Assembly: GCA_963840665.1 (NCBI GenBank)
Contig: CAWIZO010000006.1
Coordinates: 372,001-436,000, forward strand
Length of the DNA stretch: 64,000 bases
Reading direction: 5' to 3'
From: DATFTE01 sp963840665
GTDB taxonomy: Bacteria; Acidobacteriota; Terriglobia; Terriglobales; Acidobacteriaceae
Shown: piece by piece, positions 1 through 7,713 of the stretch
Numbering within the stretch: the first letter of the stretch is position 1
Layout of the letters: each line of letters starts with the position of its first letter
Program-made: the position numbers and the translations under genes
The notes under the pieces: generated by a model
What the model saw: the letters and a program-made list of their open reading frames with translations, nothing else
Told to the model about the DNA's origin: nothing
Databases searched by the model: none

Positions 1-793
1 CATCATCGAGCGGCATGTTGCCCCAAAGGGTCAAGGTAGTCGAGCCGGGCTCGCGATTGATATGGATGTCACGAGCCGTGCCAGCGGGCGTCGTGATGAT
101 GCGATTGTCGATGTGGTAGTAATCGGCAAATGGAGTGATGCTGACAAATGCGCGATCGCCGGCCCGGTCTGCGGGCAGCACGTTCACAAAGATGACATTG
201 TCATTAATGGTCAGTGCCGAGACCGGAGCTCCGTCAGCCCAGACCAGATCGTCCTGGCTCCAGCCTTCTCCGTAGCGCTCAAAAGCGAAAAAAGAATCGT
301 CGGCAATGATGTCACCGTCGACATACTTCACACCTTTTTGTACCAGCGTATCCGCAAGTTGCTCCAGCACCTGAATGGGATGATCGTTGCGCTGCGTATG
401 TAGCGCGTAGGGCAACTCCCGTCCAGACAGATTGGGATCGCCTCGGCCGACCAGCACGAGGTCTCCGGTCAGGCGTCCATGCTTGTCGAGCGTGCCGGAG
501 GTTTCCACCGTGGTGCGAAAACTGTAGTCGGGACCAATGAGCGCGAGCGCCGCGGCCGTGGTGAAAAGTTTGGTGTTCGATGCGGGAGTGAAAAGCTTGT
601 CCTGGTTGTGCGCATACAGGATCTTGCCCGTTGAAAGCGAGACGACTTCAATGCCCCAGAAACCGCGGGCGAGGTCCGGCTGAGAAAGCAGAGTAGAGAT
701 TTTCGATTCTAGCGAGGTGCGCCCGGCAGCCTGCGCCTGCACTGCCAGGAACAGGCAGAAAATCGCCACTAAATAGGGGCGGTTTCGGCCCAT
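1..793 (-). CDS. dacB: D-alanyl-D-alanine carboxypeptidase/endopeptidase (PBP4 family, peptidase S13), partial
   Basis: The reading frame stays open to the left edge, so only the N-terminal 264 residues are present. Residues 1-21 form a signal peptide (MGRNRPYLVAIFCLF, then AQA), placing the enzyme in the periplasm, where the family trims peptidoglycan stem peptides. The SxxK active-site motif is visible as TPASNTKLFTT at about residue 63, followed by the PBP4-type stretch GDLVLVGRGDPNLSG. The SxN and KTG motifs would lie beyond the edge. The ATG at 793 directly precedes the hydrophobic segment. It is divergent from folP. dacB is the family name; dacC-like naming is also used. Confidence 0.85.
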   Translation of the reverse strand, partial: MGRNRPYLVAIFCLFLAVQAQAAGRTSLESKISTLLSQPDLARGFWGIEVVSLSTGKILYAHNQDKLFTPASNTKLFTTAAALALIGPDYSFRTTVETSGTLDKHGRLTGDLVLVGRGDPNLSGRELPYALHTQRNDHPIQVLEQLADTLVQKGVKYVDGDIIADDSFFAFERYGEGWSQDDLVWADGAPVSALTINDNVIFVNVLPADRAGDRAFVSITPFADYYHIDNRIITTPAGTARDIHINREPGSTTLTLWGNMPLDD

Positions 794-887
794 TGGAATA
801 GCTCGATTGTAGCATCGCGCACAACTCTTTCCCCACGCGCACGTACCGAAGGTAACTCGTCGCGCTCGGCGGGTTTAGAATCGCCGG

Positions 888-1787
888 ATGCGCGTCGTCT
901 TTGAATGGAACATCGGCTCGCGGTGCCTGCAACTCGGCAAACGCACGCTGATTATGGGTATTGTGAATGTTACGCCGGATTCTTTTTCGGATGGCGGCCA
1001 GCACTTTGATCGAGATCGCGCCGTCGAGTATGGGTTGAAATTGCTGGAGGATGGAGCAGAGATCATCGACGTGGGCGGAGAATCAACGCGGCCGGGAGCG
1101 AAAGTCACTGCCAGCGAATCTGCGCCATCCAAGGCAGGGAAAACCGCAGTGTCCGAGAAAGAAGAGTTGGAACGCGTGATTCCGGTTATCACTGCCCTGA
1201 AGAAGAAGAAACCTGATGCGGTCATCTCCGTCGATACCTATAAAGCGAACGTCGCGCGCGCTGCCGTGGCCGCGGGCGCCGAGGTAGTCAACGACGTCAG
1301 CGGATTCCGATGGGATCCCGCCATGAAGAAAACCCTTGCCGACCTGAAATGCGGTGCGGTGATGATGCACATGCGCGGGCGGCCTGAAGAGTGGCGGTCA
1401 CTGCCGCCGGTGTCCGATGTTGTCATGCTGGTAAAGCGGGAACTGCGCGAGTGGGCAGACTCGGCGGTGATGGCCGGAATGAAACGAGAACGCATCATGC
1501 TCGACCCGGGATTCGGGTTTGGGAAAAATCTTGAGCAGAATTATCCCCTGATGAAAAGATTTGAGGAGTTTCATCAGCTTCGGTACCCGCTGCTGGTGGG
1601 AGTTTCAAGAAAATCTTTTATCGGTCGCGCATTGGCTCGCAAGGGAAAAGACGCGGAATTGCCGGATCGCCTCTATGGAACGCTGGCCGCTGAGACGACC
1701 GCGATTCTCAAAGGCGCTCATGTGATTCGCACGCACGATGTTCGGGCGTGCGCGGACGCGGTGCGGATCGCCGATCTGCTCGGGTAA
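888..1787 (+). CDS. folP: Dihydropteroate synthase
   Basis: The product is a 299-residue cytoplasmic TIM-barrel enzyme that joins p-aminobenzoate to 6-hydroxymethyl-dihydropterin pyrophosphate in folate synthesis. Signature motifs are all visible: GIVNVTPDSFSDGG near residue 24, GGESTRPGA near 62, NDVSGF in the middle, LDPGFGFGKN near 206 and SRKSFIG near 240. Length fits the family. An acidic and lysine-rich insert at about residues 73-95 is longer than in E. coli. The ATG at 888 is the first that gives a complete N-terminal strand. The next gene follows in the same direction with little or no gap. Confidence 0.93.
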   Translation: MRVVFEWNIGSRCLQLGKRTLIMGIVNVTPDSFSDGGQHFDRDRAVEYGLKLLEDGAEIIDVGGESTRPGAKVTASESAPSKAGKTAVSEKEELERVIPVITALKKKKPDAVISVDTYKANVARAAVAAGAEVVNDVSGFRWDPAMKKTLADLKCGAVMMHMRGRPEEWRSLPPVSDVVMLVKRELREWADSAVMAGMKRERIMLDPGFGFGKNLEQNYPLMKRFEEFHQLRYPLLVGVSRKSFIGRALARKGKDAELPDRLYGTLAAETTAILKGAHVIRTHDVRACADAVRIADLLG

Positions 1788-1833
1788 CCAAAAGTGCCGA
1801 ACCGCAAAGGCCTCGAAGTTCGCGAAGGAAATC

Positions 1834-3222
1834 TTGCCCAGCATTCTGGAAAAACTCACTCTTGATCCGCGGGTAACGGTGCGCCGCGGCGGACCGCTCG
1901 ATCCTGACGGCACTTGCGTCGTTTACTGGATGCAACGGGCGCAGCGCGGAGTGGATAATCCCGCGCTCAATGTCAGCATCGAAGCCGCGAATGCGCTGGG
2001 CAAACCCGCAGTCGTGTTCCTCGCTCCGGTACCGTTTTATCCGCACGCGAACCTCCGTCACTATCGTTTTCTTTCGCAAGGAACTCCCGACATCGCCGAG
2101 GCTCTGGAAAAGCGCAATGTGGGTTTCGTGCTGCGCCGCTATCCCGATCACAGTCTGCTCAAGTTCTGCGAAGAGGTTCGCCCGGCACTGGTGGTGGGAG
2201 ACGAGAATCCGTTGCGTGAGACTGAACGGTGGCGGCAGAGTGTGGCGAAGCAACTTCGCGTTCCGCTGTGGACTGTCGACGCCGATGTGATTGTGCCGTC
2301 GAAACTGCTGGAGAAAGAACAGTACGCGGCTCACGTAATTCGTCCGCGGCTCGAAAAGCTATTTGAGCGGTTCCTGGTGAATCCTGCCAACCCAAAAGCG
2401 AAATTTCCGTGGAAGTCCCCGCGCGGCCTGCAAACCCTGGAGCCGGATTTCGATATTACTGAAGGCTGGCCACTGGATCGATCAGTCGCTCCGGTTGCGG
2501 GCATTCATGGCGGAACGCGAGAAGCACTCAAACGTTTGCAAGAATTCGTCAGCAAGAGGCTTCAGCACTACAGCAAGCAGCGCAACCATCCGGAGATCGA
2601 CGGCACCAGCAATCTGTCTCCCTATCTCCACTTGGGGCACCTCGGTCCGCTCACAATTGCGGTGGCGGTGCAGAAAGCGGGCGGTCCGAAAAATGAAAAA
2701 GAAGTGTTTTTGAACCAGCTCATCATCTGGCGTGAGTTGTCGATCAACCTGGTCCGCTTCAATCCCAACTACGACAACTTCGAATGCGGCGAGCCGTGGG
2801 CCCACCGCACGCTGGCGGCCCACGCGAAAGATTCGCGGCCCGTCGTCTACTCCGAAAGACAATTGGAGAATGCCGAAACCCATGACCCCTTGTGGAACGC
2901 GGGCCAGATGCAGATGGTGAATCAGGGATGGATGCACAACTATGTGCGTATGTACTGGGCGAAGAAAATTCTAGAGTGGAGCAAGTCTCCGGCGGAAGCG
3001 CACCAGATTGCTGTGCAGTTGAACGATAAGTATGAGATGGACGGACGCGATCCCAACGGCTACGCAGGCATCGCATGGTCGATCGTGGGAAAGTTTGATC
3101 GACCGTGGTTTGAGAGGCCAATCTTTGGACTGATTCGCTACATGTCGCTTGAAAGCACAGGCAAGAAGTTTGACAGCAAGAAGTACATCGAGCAGCAAAG
3201 CCAGCCGAAAATGTTCGAATGA
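1834..3222 (+). CDS. phrB: Deoxyribodipyrimidine photolyase, class II
   Basis: This flavoprotein would repair UV-induced cyclobutane pyrimidine dimers using light. Class II features are CVVYWMQRAQRG near the N terminus, the DNA- and FAD-binding C-terminal half with GWMHNYVRMYWAKKILEW, and MDGRDPNGYAGIAWS followed by FDRPWFERPIFG. Class I enzymes have a different pattern here. The frame is open from an ATG at 1738 inside folP, but those first 32 residues look like off-frame folP sequence. A TTG at 1834 with AAGGAA just upstream fits the usual N terminus better; the spacing of 3-4 nt is short, so the start is uncertain. Confidence 0.88.
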   Translation: MPSILEKLTLDPRVTVRRGGPLDPDGTCVVYWMQRAQRGVDNPALNVSIEAANALGKPAVVFLAPVPFYPHANLRHYRFLSQGTPDIAEALEKRNVGFVLRRYPDHSLLKFCEEVRPALVVGDENPLRETERWRQSVAKQLRVPLWTVDADVIVPSKLLEKEQYAAHVIRPRLEKLFERFLVNPANPKAKFPWKSPRGLQTLEPDFDITEGWPLDRSVAPVAGIHGGTREALKRLQEFVSKRLQHYSKQRNHPEIDGTSNLSPYLHLGHLGPLTIAVAVQKAGGPKNEKEVFLNQLIIWRELSINLVRFNPNYDNFECGEPWAHRTLAAHAKDSRPVVYSERQLENAETHDPLWNAGQMQMVNQGWMHNYVRMYWAKKILEWSKSPAEAHQIAVQLNDKYEMDGRDPNGYAGIAWSIVGKFDRPWFERPIFGLIRYMSLESTGKKFDSKKYIEQQSQPKMFE

Positions 3223-3226
3223 GCCT

Positions 3227-3676
3227 CTAAAGCAGTTTGCTGGAATCCAGAAGGATGGTCACCGGCCCGTCGTTGGTCAGCTCGACCTGCATATTCTCTT
3301 GGAAGCGTCCGGTTTCGCACGGTAGTCCGGTGGCGCGGATACGGTCCACAAAATATTCATAGAGCTCGCGAGCCTGTTGCGGAGGAGCTGCGCCATCGAA
3401 CGATGGGCGTTTGCCGCTGCGGACGTCTCCATAAAGCGTGAACTGGGAAACGACCAGGACCGCGCCGCCCACATCCGTGACCGATAGATTCATCTTGCCA
3501 GTGTCATCTTCAAAAATGCGGAGACCCACAGTCTTTTCTGCTAAGTAGTCGGCGTCGGCCTTTGTGTCCGCGAGAGTGACTCCGAGCAACACCAGCAGGC
3601 CATGGGCGATTTTGCCGGCGAGTTCGCCGTTTACGGTGACCTGGGCACGGCTGACACGTTGGATGACAGCACGCAT
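3227..3676 (-). CDS. dtd: D-aminoacyl-tRNA deacylase
   Basis: The 149-residue product hydrolyses D-amino acids mischarged onto tRNA, a cytoplasmic proofreading step. It begins with the family-typical MRAVIQRVSRAQVTV and carries both signature segments: SQFTLYGD near residue 78 and NDGPVT near 137, which form the two halves of the active site across the dimer. Length matches the family. It converges on the photolyase gene with only 4 nt between the stop codons, and lies downstream of a small secreted protein on the same strand. Confidence 0.93.
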   Translation of the reverse strand: MRAVIQRVSRAQVTVNGELAGKIAHGLLVLLGVTLADTKADADYLAEKTVGLRIFEDDTGKMNLSVTDVGGAVLVVSQFTLYGDVRSGKRPSFDGAAPPQQARELYEYFVDRIRATGLPCETGRFQENMQVELTNDGPVTILLDSSKLL

Positions 3677-3691
3677 GAGATTCCAGAGGCT

Positions 3692-4135
3692 TTACTTCGA
3701 TACTTCTTTCAGCAGCGATTCCTGCCCTGCGACCGCCAACCAGCGTCCATCGTGATAGACGTAGACGTCGGTGAAGCGCACGCGGGCAACGGTTTTGCCC
3801 TCTCCATTCACCAGCGTCGCCAGTCCCCGGATGTAGCCGAAATCGCCATAGACGTGAGGCGTCAATTCACTTAACTGATTCGTGCCGGGCTTGCGGTGTG
3901 GAATGCCCGCCAGAGTCTCGGTGCGATCGTGAACCTTTCCGTCGGGGTCTACATCCTGAAAGTCGTCGGCTAGAATACAGCCGACAGCGTCCGCGTCATG
4001 ACGCGCCAGCGCTGCCGCCCAATTTTGCTCGTGCTGAATGAGCGCCGACCCGTCCTTGGGCTGGTTCTTAGGGCAGTCTGCCGCAAGTCCCATAGAGCTG
4101 CAAAAAACAATTGCTAACCATAACGCGTATTTCAC
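3692..4135 (-). CDS. Secreted SnoaL-like/DUF4440 (NTF2-fold) protein
   Basis: The 147-residue product has a clear signal peptide (MKYALWLAIVFCSSMGLA, cleaved before ADC), so the mature domain of about 128 residues should be periplasmic. The rest matches the DUF4440/SnoaL pattern: an N-terminal helix with W..AL..HD, then DDF.DVDPDGKV and paired strands ending in RFTDVYVYHDGRWL. Proteins of this fold bind small ligands in a cone-shaped pocket, but the pattern does not say which ligand. It lies 15 nt upstream of dtd and may be cotranscribed with it. No specific function can be assigned. Confidence 0.75.
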   Translation of the reverse strand: MKYALWLAIVFCSSMGLAADCPKNQPKDGSALIQHEQNWAAALARHDADAVGCILADDFQDVDPDGKVHDRTETLAGIPHRKPGTNQLSELTPHVYGDFGYIRGLATLVNGEGKTVARVRFTDVYVYHDGRWLAVAGQESLLKEVSK

Positions 4136-4279
4136 GTCTCAGTCCTTTGGTGAAGTGTGGACAAACATCATACAGGTGCCGGGCTGAACGTTTGATTGAC
4201 CTGTCATTTAATCCCTCATACAATCCGGGCTTTCCGCTTTATCACCTGTCACTCCATACACTTTGAAGGAGTCGGCTCC

Positions 4280-5575
4280 ATGAGTCGCATACCGACACGC
4301 TTTGCCGTCCTCAGCCTGCTGATGGCCACCATGGCCATGTCCCAGCAACCCTCGGGCGCGGCGGCGCATAACGAAGTTGTCATCAAGAATGCCACCGTGA
4401 TGACCGTCACTCACGGGAAAATCCCCAATGGCAGCGTCTACATCAAAGACGGCAAGATCATGGCGGTCGGCGCGTCGGTAGATGCCCCGGCAAGCGCCAC
4501 TGTGATTGACGCCGGCGGGAAGTACCTGACTCCGGGAATCATCGACTCGCACTCGCACATCGCACTCGACAACGATGTGAACGAGGCTACCAGCCCGATC
4601 ACCCCGCAAATGATGATGATCGATGCCTTCGATTACCAAGACAAGGCCATCTATCGCGGCCTGGCGGGAGGCGTGACTACATCGCTGTTGCTGCACGGGT
4701 CTGCCAACATGATTGGCGGGCAAGCGGTGGTGATCAAGCACAAGTACGGCGCCGAGCGCGATGCGATGCTATTCCCGGGAGCGCCACGCTCGATCAAGTT
4801 TGCCAGCGGCGAGAATCCAAAGCGCGTATACGGAAGCCGCGATCAATTGCCTTCCACGCGCATGGGGAATTTCGAAGTGCAACGCGAGGCCCTGGTCCAG
4901 GCGCAGGAATATCGCCGTGATTGGGACGACTACAACGCCAAGGTCCAAAAGGGCGACAAGGATGCGAAGCCCCCGAAGCGGGATTTGAAGCTCGACGCGC
5001 TGTCGGACGTCCTTAGCGGCAAACTGCTAGTGCAGATTCATTGCTATCGCGCTGATGAATTGCTCACGGAAATGGAGATGGCCAAGGAGTTCGGCTACAA
5101 GGTTCGAGCCTTCCATCACGCGCTCGAAGCCTACAAAGTCGCCGACCAGCTCGCTGCCAACGGAGTCGCCATCGCGACGTTCTCCGACTGGTGGGGGTTC
5201 AAGCAAGAGGCCTGGGACGCCATTCCGTGGAACGCGGTCATTTCAATGCGCAAAGGAGTGAAGGTCGCGATCAAGAGCGACTCTGACGACTTCGCACGTC
5301 GCTTGAACCAGGAAGCCGCGAAGACCATGCGCTACGGTGGGGCGACTGAAGACGAAGCCTTGAAGATGATCACTATCAATCCCGCCTGGATTATCGGCGT
5401 CGACGATCGCGTGGGCTCGATCGACGTGGGCAAAGACGCCGATCTGGTGATCTGGGACGGCTATCCTTTGTCGGTGTATGGCGTTCCCAACAAAGTTTTT
5501 ATTGACGGAGACGTTTACTTCGACCGCTCACAGCCGGGATATGGCATGCCGCACTACGCAGGAGGAATGCAATGA
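4280..5575 (+). CDS. Secreted amidohydrolase, imidazolonepropionase-like
   Basis: The 431-residue metal-dependent hydrolase starts at the ATG at 4280, with GAAGGA 9 nt upstream; a longer frame opens at 4196 but has no signal sequence. Residues 1-28 are a signal peptide. GIIDSHSHIAL holds the HxH metal pair; further candidate ligands are IHCYRADE, FHHALEAYK and the late Asp in IKSDSDD. The C terminus (GVDDRVGSIDVGKDADLVIWDG) is the composite beta-sandwich of this superfamily. It overlaps the next gene by ATGA, so the two are translationally coupled. The substrate is unknown; exported members are often peptidase- or imidazolone-like. Confidence 0.85.
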   Translation: MSRIPTRFAVLSLLMATMAMSQQPSGAAAHNEVVIKNATVMTVTHGKIPNGSVYIKDGKIMAVGASVDAPASATVIDAGGKYLTPGIIDSHSHIALDNDVNEATSPITPQMMMIDAFDYQDKAIYRGLAGGVTTSLLLHGSANMIGGQAVVIKHKYGAERDAMLFPGAPRSIKFASGENPKRVYGSRDQLPSTRMGNFEVQREALVQAQEYRRDWDDYNAKVQKGDKDAKPPKRDLKLDALSDVLSGKLLVQIHCYRADELLTEMEMAKEFGYKVRAFHHALEAYKVADQLAANGVAIATFSDWWGFKQEAWDAIPWNAVISMRKGVKVAIKSDSDDFARRLNQEAAKTMRYGGATEDEALKMITINPAWIIGVDDRVGSIDVGKDADLVIWDGYPLSVYGVPNKVFIDGDVYFDRSQPGYGMPHYAGGMQ

Positions 5576-6918
5576 GAAGAACCGTCGTTGGTCGTTGGTC
5601 TTTCGTCGTTGGTCAAATCCTCTTGTTCACGACGTTTTTGTTCTCTCAGGCAAAGCCTGTTGCTTTGAAGGGTGGCAAACTGCTCACGATCTCTCACGGG
5701 ACGATCGATAACGGCATCCTGGTCATGAAAGACGGCAAGATCGCCGCCCTTGGTGCAGCGGGCTCCGTCAATATTCCTCCTGACGCGCAGGTCATCGATG
5801 TCACTGGCATGACTGTGTATCCCGGGCTGATCGATTCAGAGTCGCAGCTTGGCCTGACTGAGATCTCTGCCGAACAGATGACCAACGATCTGGTCGAGTC
5901 GAGCGACGAGGTCATGCCGCAGATGCACGTCTACGACGCCTTTCACGCCGAGTCGGAATTGATTCCGGTATCGCGGCTGAACGGAATCACCAACGCCATC
6001 GTGGCTCCGTCGAACGGCGACACACTCCCGGGGCAGGATTCGTTCATTCAACTTGATGGGACCTCGGCGACTGACATGCTGCTCATCCGCGACATCGCGA
6101 TGCCGTTGAATTTCACCGCTGATCAGCGCCGAAACGAGTCGTGGGAGAAACGCAAGTTCCCCCAGACGCGCATGGGCATGGCCGCGCAACTGCGCCAGAC
6201 TTTCCTCGACGCGCAGGAGTACGAGCGCAGCTGGAGCGATTACACTAAGAAGAAAGCGGACTTCGAAAAGAATCCGCCGAGCGACAAAGAGAAAGAGAAA
6301 GACAAGAAGCAGCCACCTTCGCCGCCCAAGCGCGACCTAAAGTTGGAGGCGGTGCTGCCTTATCTCGATGGTAAAAAGCAGATCGTGCTCGCCGCCGAAG
6401 AAGCCAGCGATCTGGAGACGGCAGTCGGGCTGGCCAAAGAATTCAATTTGAAGTTCGTGTTGAATCACATCAGCTACTCCCAACCTGTGCTCGACTACGT
6501 GGCCAGTTTGAAAGTTCCAGTCATCGTCGGTCCGATTTACGAAAATCCCAAGCCGGACGAGCGCTACGACGCGGTCTACAGCTTGCCCGCGCAACTTTAC
6601 AAGCGTGGGGTGAAGATCGTGTTTGCCTCGTACGATGCCCATCAGGTCAGAAATCTGCCTTACCAGGCGGGGTTCGCCGTAGCTTTCGGCTTTCCGCATG
6701 ACGAGGCGCTGAAAGCGATCACACTCAATCCGGCAGAAACATGGGGAGTTGCTGACAAGCTCGGATCGCTAGATGTAGGCAAAACCGCGAACGTCGTTGT
6801 CTCGAGCGGCGATCCCCTCGACGTAACCACCGATGTGAAGCAGGTCTACATCGAAGGCCGTGCGATCCCCATGACCAGCCGGCAGACGCGCCTTCGCGAT
6901 CAATACGCTGGTCGTTAG
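5572..6918 (+). CDS. Amidohydrolase-like protein lacking canonical metal ligands
   Basis: This 448-residue paralogue of the preceding gene starts at the overlapping ATGA, with AGGAGG upstream. Its signal peptide is partly encoded by an intergenic-type word repeat at 5583-5614. The fold is recognisable (VIDVTGMTVYPGLIDSE, then LNPAETWGVADKLGSLDVGK), but the HxH of the partner is replaced by ESQ, and the IHCYRADE histidine position reads LAAEEASD. An Asn-His (VLNHIS) and a late Asp (ASYDAH) remain. A charged KE/PP-rich linker sits near residue 235. I infer a non-catalytic or altered partner subunit of the upstream enzyme. Confidence 0.8.
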   Translation: MRRTVVGRWSFVVGQILLFTTFLFSQAKPVALKGGKLLTISHGTIDNGILVMKDGKIAALGAAGSVNIPPDAQVIDVTGMTVYPGLIDSESQLGLTEISAEQMTNDLVESSDEVMPQMHVYDAFHAESELIPVSRLNGITNAIVAPSNGDTLPGQDSFIQLDGTSATDMLLIRDIAMPLNFTADQRRNESWEKRKFPQTRMGMAAQLRQTFLDAQEYERSWSDYTKKKADFEKNPPSDKEKEKDKKQPPSPPKRDLKLEAVLPYLDGKKQIVLAAEEASDLETAVGLAKEFNLKFVLNHISYSQPVLDYVASLKVPVIVGPIYENPKPDERYDAVYSLPAQLYKRGVKIVFASYDAHQVRNLPYQAGFAVAFGFPHDEALKAITLNPAETWGVADKLGSLDVGKTANVVVSSGDPLDVTTDVKQVYIEGRAIPMTSRQTRLRDQYAGR

Positions 6919-7040
6919 CCGGTGTCTTTGGTCGATCGTCAAATGCCCGCGCTCGTTTGACCGTGGCGCGGGGGAACCGTTAGGATTCTTGGCGGGTCAA
7001 ACCTCCTGGGCGGAGGGGTGTGCGGCGCAGTGCGCCTTCC

Positions 7041-7070
7041 TTTACAGCAATTCATTTGGGCCAGTACACT
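7041..7070 (+). promoter_or_regulatory. Candidate sigma70-type promoter for the acpP-fabF genes
   Basis: TTTACA and TACACT are separated by 18 nt and end 42 nt before the first acyl carrier protein start. The match is fair to consensus at both boxes, and no competing gene occupies the segment. Acidobacterial promoter consensus was not tested. Confidence 0.4.
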
Positions 7071-7112
7071 ACTAATTCCCTTTGCATAGTCTTTCCAGGA
7101 GGTGGCATTGAT

Positions 7113-7370
7113 ATGGCTGGCGATAAAAAAGAGATGACGGAAAAGGTAAAGCAGATTATCTCGGAACAGCTTGGGGTTGACGAGGGTGAAGTCACTCCCA
7201 GCGCCTCATTTGTCGACGACTTAGGGGCCGATTCCCTGGACCAGGTCGAGCTGGTCATGGCCCTGGAAGAGGCATTCGATCTGGAAATTCCCGACGAGGA
7301 TGCCGAAAAAATCCGCACCGTACAGGATGCGATTGACTATATCGACAAGCATGCAAAGGTGAGCAAGTAG
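7113..7370 (+). CDS. acpP: Acyl carrier protein, copy 1
   Basis: The 85-residue product carries growing fatty-acyl chains on a phosphopantetheine arm attached to Ser of the GADSLDQVELVMALEE motif. It starts at the ATG at 7113, with a strong AGGAGG 10 nt upstream. The four-helix pattern and acidic character fit housekeeping ACP, with a slightly longer N terminus (MAGDKKEMTEKV) than E. coli. A second, very similar ACP gene follows 97 nt later, then fabF. The AcpS that would install the cofactor is encoded at 14.9-15.3 kb. Confidence 0.93.
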   Translation: MAGDKKEMTEKVKQIISEQLGVDEGEVTPSASFVDDLGADSLDQVELVMALEEAFDLEIPDEDAEKIRTVQDAIDYIDKHAKVSK

Positions 7371-7467
7371 GGGTGTTCCGCTTGGCCGTGAGCAGCCGGT
7401 AAGACTGCAATGTGAGTCCGGGCGGGCCGCAATCCGCCTCAAAATACCAGCAGACGCGAGGAGAACC

Positions 7468-7713
7468 ATGGCAGCCGTTGACGAGAAAGTGAAGCAGATC
7501 ATCGTGGAGCAACTGGGAGTGGACGAGGGCGAAGTAACTCCGAACGCCTCGTTCGTGGACGATTTGGGCGCCGACTCTCTGGACACGGTCGAACTGGTAA
7601 TGGCTTTTGAAGAGGGCTTTGAGATCGAAATTCCCGATGAAGACGCCGAGAAGATCCGCACCGTTCAGGATGCGATCGACTACATCGGGAAGCATGCGAA
7701 AGGCGGGAAGTAG
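7468..7713 (+). CDS. acpP: Acyl carrier protein, copy 2
   Basis: This 81-residue ACP is closely similar to the copy just upstream, with the same GADSLD attachment motif and the same IPDEDAEKIRTVQDAIDYI end. It differs in helix I and in the FEEGFEIEIP segment. A GAGGAG element precedes the ATG at 7468. Its stop codon abuts the fabF start directly, so it is the copy coupled to fabF. Which copy is the main fatty-acid carrier cannot be told from sequence. Confidence 0.93.
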   Translation: MAAVDEKVKQIIVEQLGVDEGEVTPNASFVDDLGADSLDTVELVMAFEEGFEIEIPDEDAEKIRTVQDAIDYIGKHAKGGK

